Below are positions 11,546 through 22,560 of a stretch of DNA of 64,000 nucleotides, piece after piece (position 1 is the first letter of the stretch; each line of letters begins with the position of its first letter). The notes below the pieces were generated by a model that was not told where the DNA came from, did no database searches, and was given only the letters and a program-made list of their open reading frames with translations. Origin of the DNA: Stictocephala bisonia (taxonomy: Eukaryota > Arthropoda > Insecta > Hemiptera > Membracidae); the NCBI GenBank assembly GCA_035578905.1, contig JAQJVL010002191.1, forward strand, positions 1 to 64,000, read 5' to 3'. Made by a program: the position numbers and the translations under genes.

Positions 11546-12153
11546 TTTATTTTCAATAGAATATATATTGTTTTTAGAATACAATAGTATTTAGACAATT
11601 TAATGTTTAAATTAATGTAACTTACATTATCATATTTTGGACAGAAAAACTAACTTATTTAAACTAGTGAGTTTTGCTTACTTTTAGTCCTCTACATTTA
11701 CATTGAAGTATTCTAAAAACCCTTCCTCTTATACTTTTATGGTTGGTTTTGGCTTTAAATTTTTCAATATTAAAGGTACTAATATTTACTTATTTTGTCA
11801 GGACAAATTTCCAATCTATAGAATCAGACTTAAATAATAATGAATATTTATAAAATGCTAAAAATTTTATCACCTAACATTTATAATGGATAAAATTGTC
11901 AGGCCTAATAATGAAGTTTCAACTCATCTAATGAGCTAGGAAAATTGTATCTGAAATGGGCCGATAATAGGCTGTATTGTTTCGAAATCCACATAATTTA
12001 CATTGAAAACAATTGGAAACTTTGAAGTCACAATTTACTATTTTAAACATATAGCCTATTAAGTTACCCTTATTTAAATTGTCTCTAAAATGTCTTATAA
12101 TTTGATGTGTTTAACATGCTGAACACAAAATTAAAACTTATGTAGCTCTAGCC
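11546..12153. other. AT-rich intron sequence, nothing recognised
   Basis: No frame, repeat boundary or motif that I can assign. Confidence 0.5.
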
Positions 12154-12548
12154 CAGTGCTGTCCAACTTAATCTTAATAACGGGCCAGATTGTTTCTAAG
12201 AAAAACCTGCCGGGCCAGACTTTTCTTATTATTTCTTAATATTATTATAATAATAAAAAATCAATACTTTCATATTATTTTAAATACAAAATTCATAATT
12301 ATTCATTTTTATAGAATCGAAATGAATTTATTACTAACATATGTTGTTTAACGAGTTTTGTTAACATTTGTAGTTTTAAATAAAAGTTTCTATAATGAGT
12401 TTGAATATAAATATATAAATTGAATATATAAATTTGTGGTAAAAATATTAAAATGCACTCATAAAATATAATAGCAAACCTTTAATGTTAGAGAATACAT
12501 GGATTATTGATATATATAAGTACAAGGTTAATAAATTAACTTTTTTAG

Positions 12549-14801
12549 TTAATGTGAACATTGCGGTTTAGCATGTTCTGAAACCATCTTATCAAGGTCT
12601 GTATGGATAGCGGTTGTGGAAATAACCAATATATGTTCAAGCTGGCTGTCTGAAAGGCAGTTCCTGTACTTAGACTTTTTGTACTTCATGTCAGAAAAAG
12701 CCTTCTCACATAAGTATGTACTGCCAGACATAGATTTCATTTTCATACCAAAGTCTCGTAAGTTTGGGTATTTATCACTAGGAAGAATTTTGAATAGTTC
12801 CATTCCAGTTACTGAGGAAGAAGAAAATAACTCGTCTGCTTGGAGGTCACAGAGTTCCATTTGGTATTTTGGTTCTACAGTGTCAATATCGATTGTAAGA
12901 GGAGAATTAAGCAGTCTGAAACTGGATTTAAGCTCATCAAACTGTTGAAATCTTGAATTGAAATTTTCAATAAGCTTGTCCATAATGATGAGGCCTTCAT
13001 TAAAATTTAATTGTGAGCCAGTCTCTTGTAGTTGAAGCTTTACTTCTCCACAGCATTTAAAATGTGTAAGCTCATTTTTCTCTAGGTTCATTTTTAGCAT
13101 TTTAAATTTATTCCTGAACCCTGATATGAAACTATACCACAGTTGACTAACAACATGATCTCTGCCTAGAAGTTTTTGATTCAGTTCATTCAAATACTGA
13201 GTAATATCACTCATAAAAGCAAGCGTGCTCAAAAACAAAGGATCAGACATTATACTTATTAAATTACAGTCACATTTTAATTCTGAAAGATAATCCTTTA
13301 TTTCTTTTCTTAAGTCAAAAAATCTCTTCAAGCTTTTACCAGCACTTAGCCATCGAACATTGAATACAAAAGCAAATCATCAGTTTCTGATTCAATTTCT
13401 TATAAAAACACTTTAAAATTTCTGTGTGAAAGAGCCCTGTTACCACCTCTGATTAAATTGATTAATTTTGTAACAGTAATCATTACTTCACTGTCTCGGA
13501 TAGATATACCACAGAGAGCTTCTTGATGAATAATGCAATGTAACATTTTTGATTGTATTCCATCTTTTTTTAGAAGTCCAGCAAGACCTATATTTCCACC
13601 CACCATACTTTTAGCTCCATCAGTGGCAATGGAATTACATTTCTCAAAACCTCCAACATTTTCAATTGTACGTTTTATACAGCCTCATAAATATCGGCTC
13701 CTTTTGTTGTTCCGTGTAAAGAGACCAATTTCAAAAGTTCTTCGTTACAGTTAAAATCAGCATCAACTGTAGGAATAAATATCAATAGTTGACTAGTGTC
13801 AGAAATGTCTGTACTCTCATCCAATGCAATGGAAAAATACCTATTTACATTTATTAATTAGCTCTTCAATGTCATTAGTTATTTGTATTCCGATCTCAGA
13901 AACCCGACGAGCAACTGTTTGATGAGACAAAATAAAACTATTCAATAAATTGTCAGAGAAAGCATGGTCCATTAGCATAAATAGTCTTAGGATCAATTTA
14001 AGTAAATGGTTAAAGGTAAATGCTTTTTACTCAGTAGAACAATATCTAGCCTGTGATACTAGCACATTAGACTGTTAAAATGTTAGCATGTACTGTGATA
14101 TTACTGTATATAGTTATTTATTAATTCTTATTGTTTGTCGATGTTAGGCAATTTATTCTACTATTGATTTATTGAAATGACCTATTGGAGTTTTTATTTC
14201 TTATTATTAATTTTTACTTATTACATTTAACTATTTTATTATTAGCCTGAATTCTTTAATACTAACTGCATACAACTTTGATGTACTCTATCTATTATTC
14301 TTAGACACTTTTGACGATGCCTATTGTATTGAATATATTTAATGGCAAATAAAGATTCTTGATTCTTGAAGGGACACTTGCAAAATCTTTTGCACATTTG
14401 TCATCATTAAAAGCTTCGGCCATTAAAATAGCACATTTCTTAATTAGTTCTCCATCTGAAAATGGTTTTTTTGCTTTTGCTAATTCATTAGACACAAGAA
14501 TAGAGGCTTTAAGAGCTGAACTTTGTTTAGTAGTGACAGCAGAAAATAATTGTTTTTGTTTAAATAGTTTCCCTTTAAGATCATGCAAAATAGTACTTCT
14601 AGCATCACCTGTATATTTGCGATATCTCTGTTCGTGATGTATTTGGTAATGCCTTTTAATGTTGTATTCTTTGATGACAGCAATCACTTGAGAACACACC
14701 AATCACTGAGGGCCGTTCTTGCTGTTAGTAAACAAATATTCTAATTCCCAACGATCTTGGAAATCACGATTTTCTTGATCAATCTTCCGTTTCTTACTCA
14801 T
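12549..14801 (-). pseudogene. hAT transposase, GTF2IRD2/EPM2AIP1-like, broken
   Basis: Read on the minus strand from an ATG at 14801, the start MSKKRKIDQENRDFQDRWEL leads into a BED-like region (NIKRHYQIHHEQRYRKYTG) and then ASILVSNELAKAKKPFSDGE. The middle has NSIATDGAKSMVGGNIGLAG and MLHCIIHQEALCG (RNase-H-like core), then NVRWLSAGKSLKRFFDLR. The C-terminal frame 12549-13331 ends with STYLCEKAFSDMKYKKSKYR, the hAT dimerisation segment. Breaks include a stop near 14703, the LINE insertion at 13975-14372, several frame changes at about 13660-13860, and a stop near 13400. The family includes domesticated vertebrate genes, but this copy is inactive. Confidence 0.88.
13975..14372 (+). mobile_element. 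LINE 3' end inserted in the hAT element
   Basis: AT-rich stretch that interrupts the hAT transposase similarity and ends in GGCAAATAAAGATTCTTGATTCTTG. A polyadenylation-like AATAAA followed by a repeated GATTCTT tail is typical of CR1-like LINE 3' ends. Left boundary is approximate. Confidence 0.6.
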
Positions 14802-15102
14802 AACGACGAATTCCACTCAACCTCACTTTCAAAAATAAAGAATTAACTAGCAAGCTAAATACTAATATACTGTTAATATACTAATAAACAACAATCTATA
14901 AGTATAAGAAGACAACACGTGAGACTAGAGAGTTGGCCTAGACAGACAGCTCGTCAGTCGCCCGCCACTCGCCGGTCGGTGTCACTCAGTGATGCAGACA
15001 GGTAGCTTTCGGAACAAAAATTCCCTCGATGCATGACGAGCAACACGGGCCGCACTAAACGGTGCCTCGGGCCGGATGCGGCCCGCCAGTTGGACAGCAC
15101 TG

Positions 15103-16812
15103 CTCTAGCCTATATCAATAATATTTTAGATATATGATGGCAAAACTACTTTTTTTGGCAAACCGCATTTCTCCCAAAAACTATTTTAGTGATAGTTAAG
15201 TCTAGTGTCCATATGTGCGGTGATGATAAAAGCAAATAAAAACCACAAAGTGCCCAAAGTTACTTGATTCTTTAAACTTAATTGATACTTGAATCGGTAT
15301 TTATGCAGTTTCTTGCCACCTAACAAAGTTTGGAAATTTTGCCTGAAATGGGTCCAAGTTAGAATTGGCTGTAAGGTAAACCACCCAAATTAGCTGTATT
15401 TTCACAAGAGGTACTTTTTATTTTATGGAAATCACTTATTTTACCGAAAAAAACTAATGTCACAACTTTTATTTTTGACATACTGTAGCCTATTTCTGTT
15501 AATTTCAATGATATTTTAGTCATCTTTTTTAATTTTAAGTTTTTTTTCGTTAAATATGAATTTGAAAACTATTTTGGTCAGTAACAATTATTTTTCTAGA
15601 TATAACGGAAAAGCTACTTTCGCAGCGAATCATGATCAGCGGCCATTATGCGAACATTATATCAACTACTAACTACAAAAACCGAATTCACCTATATTCC
15701 CGTTGGGCATCAGAATTAAATGCAGATTTTTTACAAAACAATACAAATTTTTATTGAGTAAATAGACAATTATGATCAGCTAGGTTATGTTTGTTTCGGT
15801 CAGTATAAAGTGTATTTTTCGGGCTGAAAAAATAAATTTACTGAAAACCAATTAGCCTATATGTTGATGTTCAGCATAACAAAAAACATGTTGAATGAAA
15901 AAAAAATGTTGAAAAATAACAAATTAAAAAAAAAAAAACTGGGGTAAGTAAGCCTAATTATGCACTTGCTTACTAACGTCTGAAAATATGATTTTTTGAC
16001 AAAAAAGTGGCGAAATATTAGTTTAAATATCTCTTAAAGAGGTTGACATCAACAGCAGAAAACTCGTTTTTTATTTGAGAGTGAAAAAAACAGACAAAAA
16101 TCATAATTTTTTTCTACGTTTCCCCCTTTAACATGGTTTTTTAAGCTGGCAAAAAACTGCATAAATAGCCTAGGTACCTTTGAATCTTGCATTCATGGGC
16201 TTCGAAGATAGAGCGTTGGATCAGGTCATGCCTATCTGGCATAGGTCACTGGCAATGTGCTATATCAAATAATTACTTTAAAAAGGCCTTGTTCTAAATA
16301 ATTACCCATTTGGGCTCATAATAAGGTTGCTGGATTTGTGTTAAATCTAGCTCAAGGTTTGATATGGCCTGTTAAGCCTAGGTATTCATATGCAATTTAT
16401 TGTTTGGTGGTTAATCATTTCAAGTCGATGGGACTAAGTTGGGTTGTAACCAGACATTTCAGCATATCTTCATATAAGTTGGGGCCTAAGAAACCTTAGT
16501 TGGCCCTAGTTGTTGGTGACCTTAAACCCTCATTTAGGCCCACTTGTTTGTAAAAAATGTTAACCAGGCATAGACACTGAACAATCATTGATGATAAAAT
16601 AACTGCTTAGGCATAGAATTGCCATTACTTTCATTTAATTATTGGCTTGGAATCTGATGAATATTTGAGGACCTACACTAGTATACTATTAAAATAATAG
16701 GGTATTGCAAATAGCTGTAATGAGATAATGAATCTTATAAAAATGTACACTTTGACAATTAATTAATTAATAATAACTTTAGTAGTAATAAGATGTTATG
16801 TTCAAAGGATAC
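15103..16812. other. 5' part of SF3A1 intron 1, nothing recognised
   Basis: AT-rich with many short homopolymers. No coding frame or repeat boundary was recognised. Regulatory elements of SF3A1 could lie here but none can be named. Confidence 0.5.
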
Positions 16813-16915
16813 TTCTAACCTCTGGAGGAGGGTAGATTATCCCAACAATGGACTGTGTTGTAGGTTGAGTAGTCTCGTCTGGCTGATTGGCATTTGCAAC
16901 TTCTAATGCAGGCAT
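16813..16915 (-). CDS. SF3A1: splicing factor 3A subunit 1, exon 1 (start of protein)
   Basis: On the minus strand an ATG at 16915 opens MPALEVANANQPDETTQPTT, continuing QSIVGIIYPPPEVR and one extra base (A) before a GTATCC donor. IVGIIYPPPEVR is the invariant lead-in to the first SURP module of SF3A1. Adding the AT at the start of exon 2 completes AAT (Asn), giving the conserved PPPEVRNIVDKT across the junction. Length is 34 codons plus 1 base. Animal SF3A1 starts with a similar short acidic, Gln/Pro-rich leader, and no in-frame upstream ATG competes closely. The 5' untranslated region probably lies within 16916 to about 17130; no TATA box is evident. Confidence 0.95.
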
Positions 16916-17340
16916 CCTGATTTATTACAGCCGAATCTCTAACGCAAATATAAGAATCGCCAATTTGCACTAAAATCACTTTAATTAACGTGTTTTTATT
17001 AAGCCTAACATCGCTAATTGCTATTATTGCTAACTTATTTTTTGGTTTGTTAATATTTGATATTTTTCTTTAGTTGACATAACAAAAAAACAAACAATCA
17101 GAATGTAGAATCTGCCCAGTGTCGCCATTCGCCAACCTTGAATGACAAAACCTCCCTAGAGTAAAAAGAAAATTTCCCTAATTCTGTTACTATATCCAAT
17201 GGTGTACTCTATATTAATATATCCAAGTATTTACTGTATTTGTTTCAAAATTATTTTAAAATCACAAGATTGCTGAATATATAAATTAAAAAATCATTCA
17301 TGCATACATTAACACCCAAATGTATAATACAAATGTATGT
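16916..17340 (-). promoter_or_regulatory. probable SF3A1 5' UTR and promoter region
   Basis: Inferred only from position upstream of the SF3A1 start codon. A slightly GC-richer patch at 17105-17165 (minus strand GGCGAATGGCGACACTGGGC) is a plausible TATA-less start region. Transcript 5' ends would be needed to confirm it. Confidence 0.35.
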
Positions 17341-17344
17341 AGTT

Positions 17345-17910
17345 ACTCTCAATAATAAGTCAATAAGTCATTTATTTAGTTAAAGTGACAATACAACATT
17401 GCATTAACTAAGTCAATATTTATAGTTCTTCGTATTTATAAGTCTTACAAACCAAAAATAACATATTTTAGTAGTATAAATGAAATGTATACTATTTCAT
17501 ACTATTTACAACGTAAAACTAAAAAACATAAATCTAACGTGCACAACATGTGCTGAGTTATTTACATTGAACCGCTAGCAAGAAATTCATGAACGCTGTA
17601 ATAAGATCTATCTACGAGTATGGCTCTGAACTTATTTTGAATTTTGAAAGGTTTGACTCCAACTTGAGTTCAAGAGTTAACTTATTGAAAAATCTAATGC
17701 CGTTATAAAAAAAGGTGATTTTTGAAAAAAGACGTGCGGTGTTGAGGAACTTTCAAATGTGTATTGTTTCGGAGAGAGTGATTATAAGCAGATGAAATTA
17801 GTCTAGAAAATGATAAAAGGTTTCTTTGACAAATATTAAGCAAGATAATATTATGTACATCAAGGAAAATGTCCCAGGCTGTACATATTTGCATGTATGT
17901 ATTTTGGCAT

Positions 17911-17915
<5 letters not shown>
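17345..17915 (-). pseudogene. LINE C-terminal remnant
   Basis: The minus strand reads AWDIFLDVHNIILLNIC, YNHSLRNNTHLKVPQHRTSF, then FYNGIRFFNKLTLELK-type sequence, the last part of a CR1-like LINE ORF2. It resembles the end of the LINE at 10040-11545. The 3' end, near 17345, has AATAAATGACTTATTGACTT as its tail. 5'-truncated at a TA repeat. Confidence 0.75.

Positions 17916-17916
<1 letters not shown>

Positions 17917-17973
<57 letters not shown>
17917..17973. repeat. (TA)n microsatellite
   Basis: Long TA tract next to the truncated LINE end. Confidence 0.95.
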
Positions 17974-17980
<7 letters not shown>

Positions 17981-18344
17981 TTAATCAGGAGTTAGGCCTA
18001 TTTTTATGATATGTATTTTAATTATTTGTTTCCAATTATTTCCTTGTAATAACTAATTAAGGTACTTCTACAGAGGTTACTTAATTAGTTTTGATTTATA
18101 TTGAAGATTTTTTAGTTAATTGCTTTGATAAAGTGCATTCAGTGTAACTTTATCTTTAATGATGGATATTTGTTTGTTTTTTCTTTTTTTCTAATTATGA
18201 CAAGTTCTTAAGGATACTGAAAACAGCATTTCTTGACTCGGTAACTAAAGTCACACTCAACCAGTTTAGCAACATTTATCAAGTGTTGAATTTTTTTCTA
18301 AAATATTTATTGGACACTTGTGATTTCTATTGTTCAGTGGAAGA

Positions 18345-19935
18345 ATCAATGATAATACAATGATTTTTATTCAGCCAATCAACAAGTCATGTTACAGGTT
18401 ACAGAATACATGAGCACTAACACATGCTGAGCACATAATAATTAAGAAATAGGAAATTATATACTGTATACATATAAAAATAAAAATAATAAAACTTATG
18501 CAGGCAAGTGTTTGTTTGATCAAGTATACTTCTAGTCAGTTGAGGTGAGTTTCACTTTAAGTCTGGTTAATGTCACAAAGTCCAAATCAAAAAAACTCTG
18601 TCACACTGTACAGTGGGTACATCAAGAGCCAATCCCTCAATAAATTATCAAGCTTAGATATAGGTTAGCTTCTAATGTTAACTGGAAGGACATTAAACAT
18701 CTTAATACTTGAAATGGATAACATTTCAGTCCTTTACTTAAAACGTTCGCTACCACCATATAAAAAAGTCTATATCTGTAACCCACCGCCGATAATTTGT
18801 GGCGCATGAGAGTCTAAAGACTACCACCGCACATTTGCTGCACTTGGAGGTCATTGCCATAGACTGCCGGCGCCAAATTGAAGCGTTGTACCTTTCATAT
18901 GATACTAAATAGTATATTACTATTCGACGGTATATTGTAGAGGCCTGATTTATTTATTATGGGCTGCGGGAAAACTTGCTGCATCTTTGAGGCGCTTGGT
19001 CTGTGGGTGGACCAACTTATGGCGTCACAAAACATTTGGCGATTCTGCATAACCTAGTTCTACCAAGTTGCACGTAGCTAGTAACTCGCCACTCTTCATA
19101 ATGCGTTGTTGCGTTGTTTGTGACGTGCGGAAATGGCCAGAAATAGAAGACAAAATTACGTAATTGGTAGAGGGAAACTATATAGGTTAAATCCTACTTT
19201 TTACAAAATATATTGAGCGCCGCACATTTGCGGCACTTATGGAAATGAATAAAAAATGCAAAAAGAAAGTGAACAAATTTTTTTCAGTAAGTATTGGATA
19301 TAAATTGATCTATTTTGAACATATTATCAAACATTTACTCTTGAGCTATAACGATGGCCACGTTCATTAGGCTTGGTCTGTATGTAAGCTATCTTTTTAG
19401 ATACACGGGCTGTATTAATGACCGTGCCGCTGCATACATGCGGTGGTTTGTAGTGAACGTGTTAATCTATTTATAGGATAAAAGAGATTACACCTATTTC
19501 TAGTTATGTGACTATGCACATCAGAATTAGTCATAAAAGTATAAAGAGAGTTCTTTATATAAAGAATACACTGTAAGATATAAACACAGTAGACAGTAAG
19601 GATCTTTCTCTCAATAAAACAGGTCTGCACTGGTCTTGAGAGCCAGCATTACTCATCAGTCTTAGTGCCCATTACTTATCCGCATTACTTACTTTCTCAG
19701 AGTGGCCCCACAGTCTTGTGCCATAGCCGACATGGGCATGGAAAAAAGCAAAGTAGGCTAGTTTGAAAAACTGAACATCAACTTCATTAGACAATCTCCT
19801 CAACAGGAAAAGAACACAACTGCGTTTAATACAAAGATTCTCAACATGTGAGTTCCAGACCATCCCGGAATCGTAAAATCGGTGGAGTGTAGGGGGAATA
19901 GGAGACCCCTTTATAAAAAATAATAATAAATACAT
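18345..19935 (-). pseudogene. LINE C-terminal remnant, split by a piggyBac-like element
   Basis: From 19935 downward the minus strand reads WNSHVENLCIKRSCVLFLLR, RLSNEVDVQFFKLAYFAFFH and AHVGYGTRLWG, then ALRLMSNAGSQDQCRP, ILTVYCVYILQCILYIKNSL, NSDVHSHITRNRCNLFYPIN. After the insertion at 18742-19461 it resumes as KMFNVLPVNIRS and LDNLLRDWLLMYPLYSVTEF at about 18590-18700. This is the tail of a Jockey/CR1-type ORF2. The 3' end with GAATAAAAATCATTGTATTA lies near 18345-18375. The catalytic palm is missing and frames change. Confidence 0.8.
18742..19461. mobile_element. piggyBac-like non-autonomous element, 720 bp, TTAA duplication
   Basis: TTAA is present at 18738-18741 and 19462-19465. The ends are AACGTTCGCTACCAC and, inverted, CACGTTCACTACAAACCACC. 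TTAA duplication with short inverted ends is diagnostic of piggyBac-type insertion. No transposase inside. GC-richer than its surroundings, with repeated GCGGCAC / GCCGCAC-like words near both ends. Confidence 0.75.
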
Positions 19936-20066
19936 AAAAAGGCAGCTTTTTTATATACGGTACCATTGTCATAAGTAATTTGTTTACCTTAATTGACGAT
20001 TCATATTGAATTGGCAGTTACATGTTTTATCAAGTAAATATTCATAAACTAAAGTGAACAACTTTA

Positions 20067-20385
20067 ATCAATACCTCTGTACGTGTATGGGTGGGTGGGT
20101 GGGTCAATACCACTTTATGTGTATGGGTGGGTGGGTGGGTCAATATCTCTGTACGTGTATGGGTGGGTCAATACCACTTTATGTGTATGGGAGGGTGGGT
20201 GGGTCAATACCTCTGTACATGTATGGGTGGGTCAATACCACTTCATGTGTATGGGAGGGTGGGTGGGTCAATATCTCTGTACGTGTATGGGTGGGTGGGT
20301 GGGTGGGTCAATACCACTTTATGTGTATGGGAGGGTGGGTGGGTCAATACCACTGTACGTGTATGGGCGGGTGGGTGAGTAGGTG
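20067..20385 (+). repeat. GGGTGGGT-rich minisatellite, about 36-bp unit
   Basis: Roughly nine tandem units of the form CAATACCACTTTATGTGTAT followed by (GGGT)2-5. Alternate units carry CTCTGTACG in place of CACTTTATG. Because units are mostly multiples of three without stops, all three plus frames are open (for example repeats of YGWVGGSIPLYV), which explains the 95-110-codon frames here. They are not genes. The unit is the reverse complement of the 36-bp repeat at 59994-60173. Confidence 0.92.
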
Positions 20386-20459
20386 ATTATATGATGAATA
20401 GATGAAGCACTTAAAGCACTAACTAAATCTAAACAAAATTATTTGATGTCCAAGAATCT

Positions 20460-21330
20460 GCCAGCCAAAAAGTGCTGGACGCTTTAAAAATTCCCTTCTA
20501 TCACAAATGCTTTTAATTTTCTCATAACTATCCTTAGGTTTAACTCCAACTTAAGATAGGATGGTGTTTCGCTATGCAGAATGATTCCATTAAAAAAAGC
20601 TATAGAGTGAGATGAAATCCGAAATTACAGTTATTTTGGAAAAGGTAAAACAAATTTGAATGGTTTGAGAATTTAGAACATTTTTTTTCGACAAGGGTGA
20701 TGGTTTCAAACATATAGATTGATGGGAGTGAGAGAATTTAGAAGAACGAAAAATATCTTTACATGACTGAGATATGTGTGTTGAAAAACTATTTTAATTG
20801 CCTTTTTTTTGTATTCTGAACAAGTACAGTGTACTCTGGCTCTCACCACCCCAAACGGGCACTGTGTAAACCAGATGAGGGTACACTGGGCTATAATAGC
20901 GGCAAGCGAGACATCTTAACTGGCTGCCTGAAAATATAAAATAGATACAAATGAGTTTTGGGAGTGTTACTTGAAGTAAGTTGTAGTTACACCACTGCAG
21001 TAAGCTGTTTGCTTCCATGATAATCTTTTGCTCTGATGAAACTGAGCAAAGGCTGGTTTGGGAAGTGTCATCAGCATAAAGGTGCACCTTGGAATGGACA
21101 ACACGAGAGTGTAAGTTGTAAACGTAGAGGAGAATAGAATAGACCCCATGATTTAAGCTTGAGGCACTCTGCTAACTACATAGGCCTCAGAGGAGGAGTG
21201 ACGCCATTGATAACCAGTCTCATTGACTGGTAATATCTCAAACATTGCATTCAACCCTGCAGGTGAGACTTTAACAAGTTTCAGGCCAACCTTCTAACTA
21301 AAACTTCATACATCTTATTCAAGAAATAAG
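20460..21330 (-). pseudogene. LINE reverse transcriptase remnant with internal deletion
   Basis: The minus strand shows VHSKVHLYADDTSQTSLCS, a YADD active-site box, followed by SLLQWCNYNLLQVTLPK. It then jumps to YYSPVYPHLVYTVPVWGGE and a C-terminal part near 20520-20590 (LHSETPSYLKLELNLR). About 200 residues between palm and thumb are missing, so it is an internally deleted CR1/Jockey-type copy. Upstream sequence to about 21330 continues in broken frames. Confidence 0.75.
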
Positions 21331-21535
21331 TGTGTTTAATTGTAATTTAATATATTTGAACTAAATTACAATTATATATTATCATTGAATTAAATCACCA
21401 TGATGATATATTAATATTCAATAACCTAACTGAATCTCAGCAAACATTATGGTAGTAAGTGCTTTGAGAATATAAGTGCTCTAACACATTCCAATTAGGT
21501 TTTCCCTAAACACACAATCTCTGTTTAATGCAATG

Positions 21536-21610
21536 TCGGCACTGGTAGCGCAGTGCTCTAACCTAGCTACTTGGGGGCAAAGTGTTGAGGAGATTGTAGG
21601 CGACAATAAA
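21536..21610 (+). repeat. SINE-A, 5' head only
   Basis: GTCGGCACTGGTAGCGCAGT followed by GCTCTAACCTAGCTACTTGG matches the head of the SINE whose inverse end is at 52250-52310. TGGTAGCGCAGTGCTC fits a tRNA-type A box. Only the head is present. Confidence 0.6.
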
Positions 21611-21699
21611 ATCTAATATGACAAGGCTTTCCTCATCTGACCTTGAAGATCTTCAGTGGGTACTCTCTAGCATTTTTGAGTGGTGCGTGGTAAGGTAAA

Positions 21700-22560
21700 T
21701 CCTATGAAGCTGAAAATGTAAAAATGCCACATTATCTTACTCTCAAGAGCAGCATTTCCTTATAGCTTGGACTACCATGTTAGTGGTGTATTCCTTGACA
21801 GAGTTGATATTTAAGAGACCTCAACTAGGCCACATAAAACAGTTGAGCAGACTCCAGGCTCGCTTCATGAAAGTGCTTGGTGTTGTAGGCTTCATCTACT
21901 TAGACATATCCATACAGCAACTTGAACAGGGATTCTGTCTGCTACCTCTTCAATATTGATGTTTCCTTTTTGATCCTGTTTTCCTGTCTAAGTTGATCAA
22001 ATGTTTACTGAATTGCCCTGATCTTCTGGCTCGGATCAATCTCTGCCTCCCACGAGGAAAGAGGTCCGTGACTGTTGTCAGCCAAAGATTCCAGACTACG
22101 TACTATGCATACAACTGTGGCATTGCACGATTGCAGAAGTTTGAAATTATGACCTCAGGGAGGGTTGATTTCTTAAGAAGATTACAACATTCATTAACCA
22201 GTATACATTATATTATTGCTTTTCTTTGTTTTTCCTTTCTTTTTATTTTTGTTTGGCTATCATTTTTACCATTCCTTACTAGCTGATTTTAATGTTTATT
22301 AGCTGTATTATTTTTGCCTTTTGTCCATTATTAAATGTAGTTTAAAATTCCTGTTAATTTTACAGCTGTTTGCTATTATTGCCTATGTTAGTTCTTAGCA
22401 TTTGCTATACTATTATTTTAGTTACTTTTTTATTTTCTGTTGTTATTATATTTATTTGTGAATTCCAATCATAACTTGACAATGCAACAGTTGATTATTA
22501 TTTATTATTTTGTATTAGTTATTAGTGTTTGTCATACATCACTTGTGTTATTATTATTTA
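21700..22560 (+). pseudogene. LINE C-terminal remnant
   Basis: Plus-strand frames at 21777-21959 and 21993-22286 contain LGHIKQLSRLQARFMKVLGV, LDISIQQLEQGFCLLPLQ, LLNCPDLLARINLCLPRGKR and FQTTYYAYNCGIARLQK. This is the end of a CR1/Jockey-type ORF2, closely related to the copy at 8880-9640. A single frame change near 21960 and the lack of the palm domain make it a pseudogene. A long T-rich 3' region follows to about 22560. Confidence 0.8.

Larger units (their letters stand above)
12154..15102 (-). mobile_element. second hAT transposon (GTF2IRD2-like group), 2.95 kb with perfect 8-bp target duplication
   Basis: The ends are CAGTGCTGTCCAACT and its exact inverse AGTTGGACAGCACTG. The octamer CTCTAGCC flanks both sides (12146-12153 and 15103-15110). 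Subterminal CGGGCC motifs occur inside both ends. The transposase gene runs on the minus strand. A separate LINE 3' fragment is inserted at about 13975-14372. Confidence 0.92.
3952..16812 (-). other. SF3A1: SF3A1 intron 1 (12.9 kb)
   Basis: Bounded on the minus strand by a GTATCC donor after position 16813 and a CAG acceptor before 3951. More than half of it is transposon: LINE remnants at about 4200-4860, 8880-9640 and 10040-11545, and hAT elements at 5062-8850 and 12154-15102. The stretch 3952-4199 holds nothing I recognise. Confidence 0.9.

Noticed and set aside
12616..12948. 110-codon plus-strand frame
   Set aside because: Antisense of the hAT transposase C-terminus.
20054..20386. Three overlapping ~100-codon plus-strand frames
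   Set aside because: All are translations of a stop-free minisatellite.
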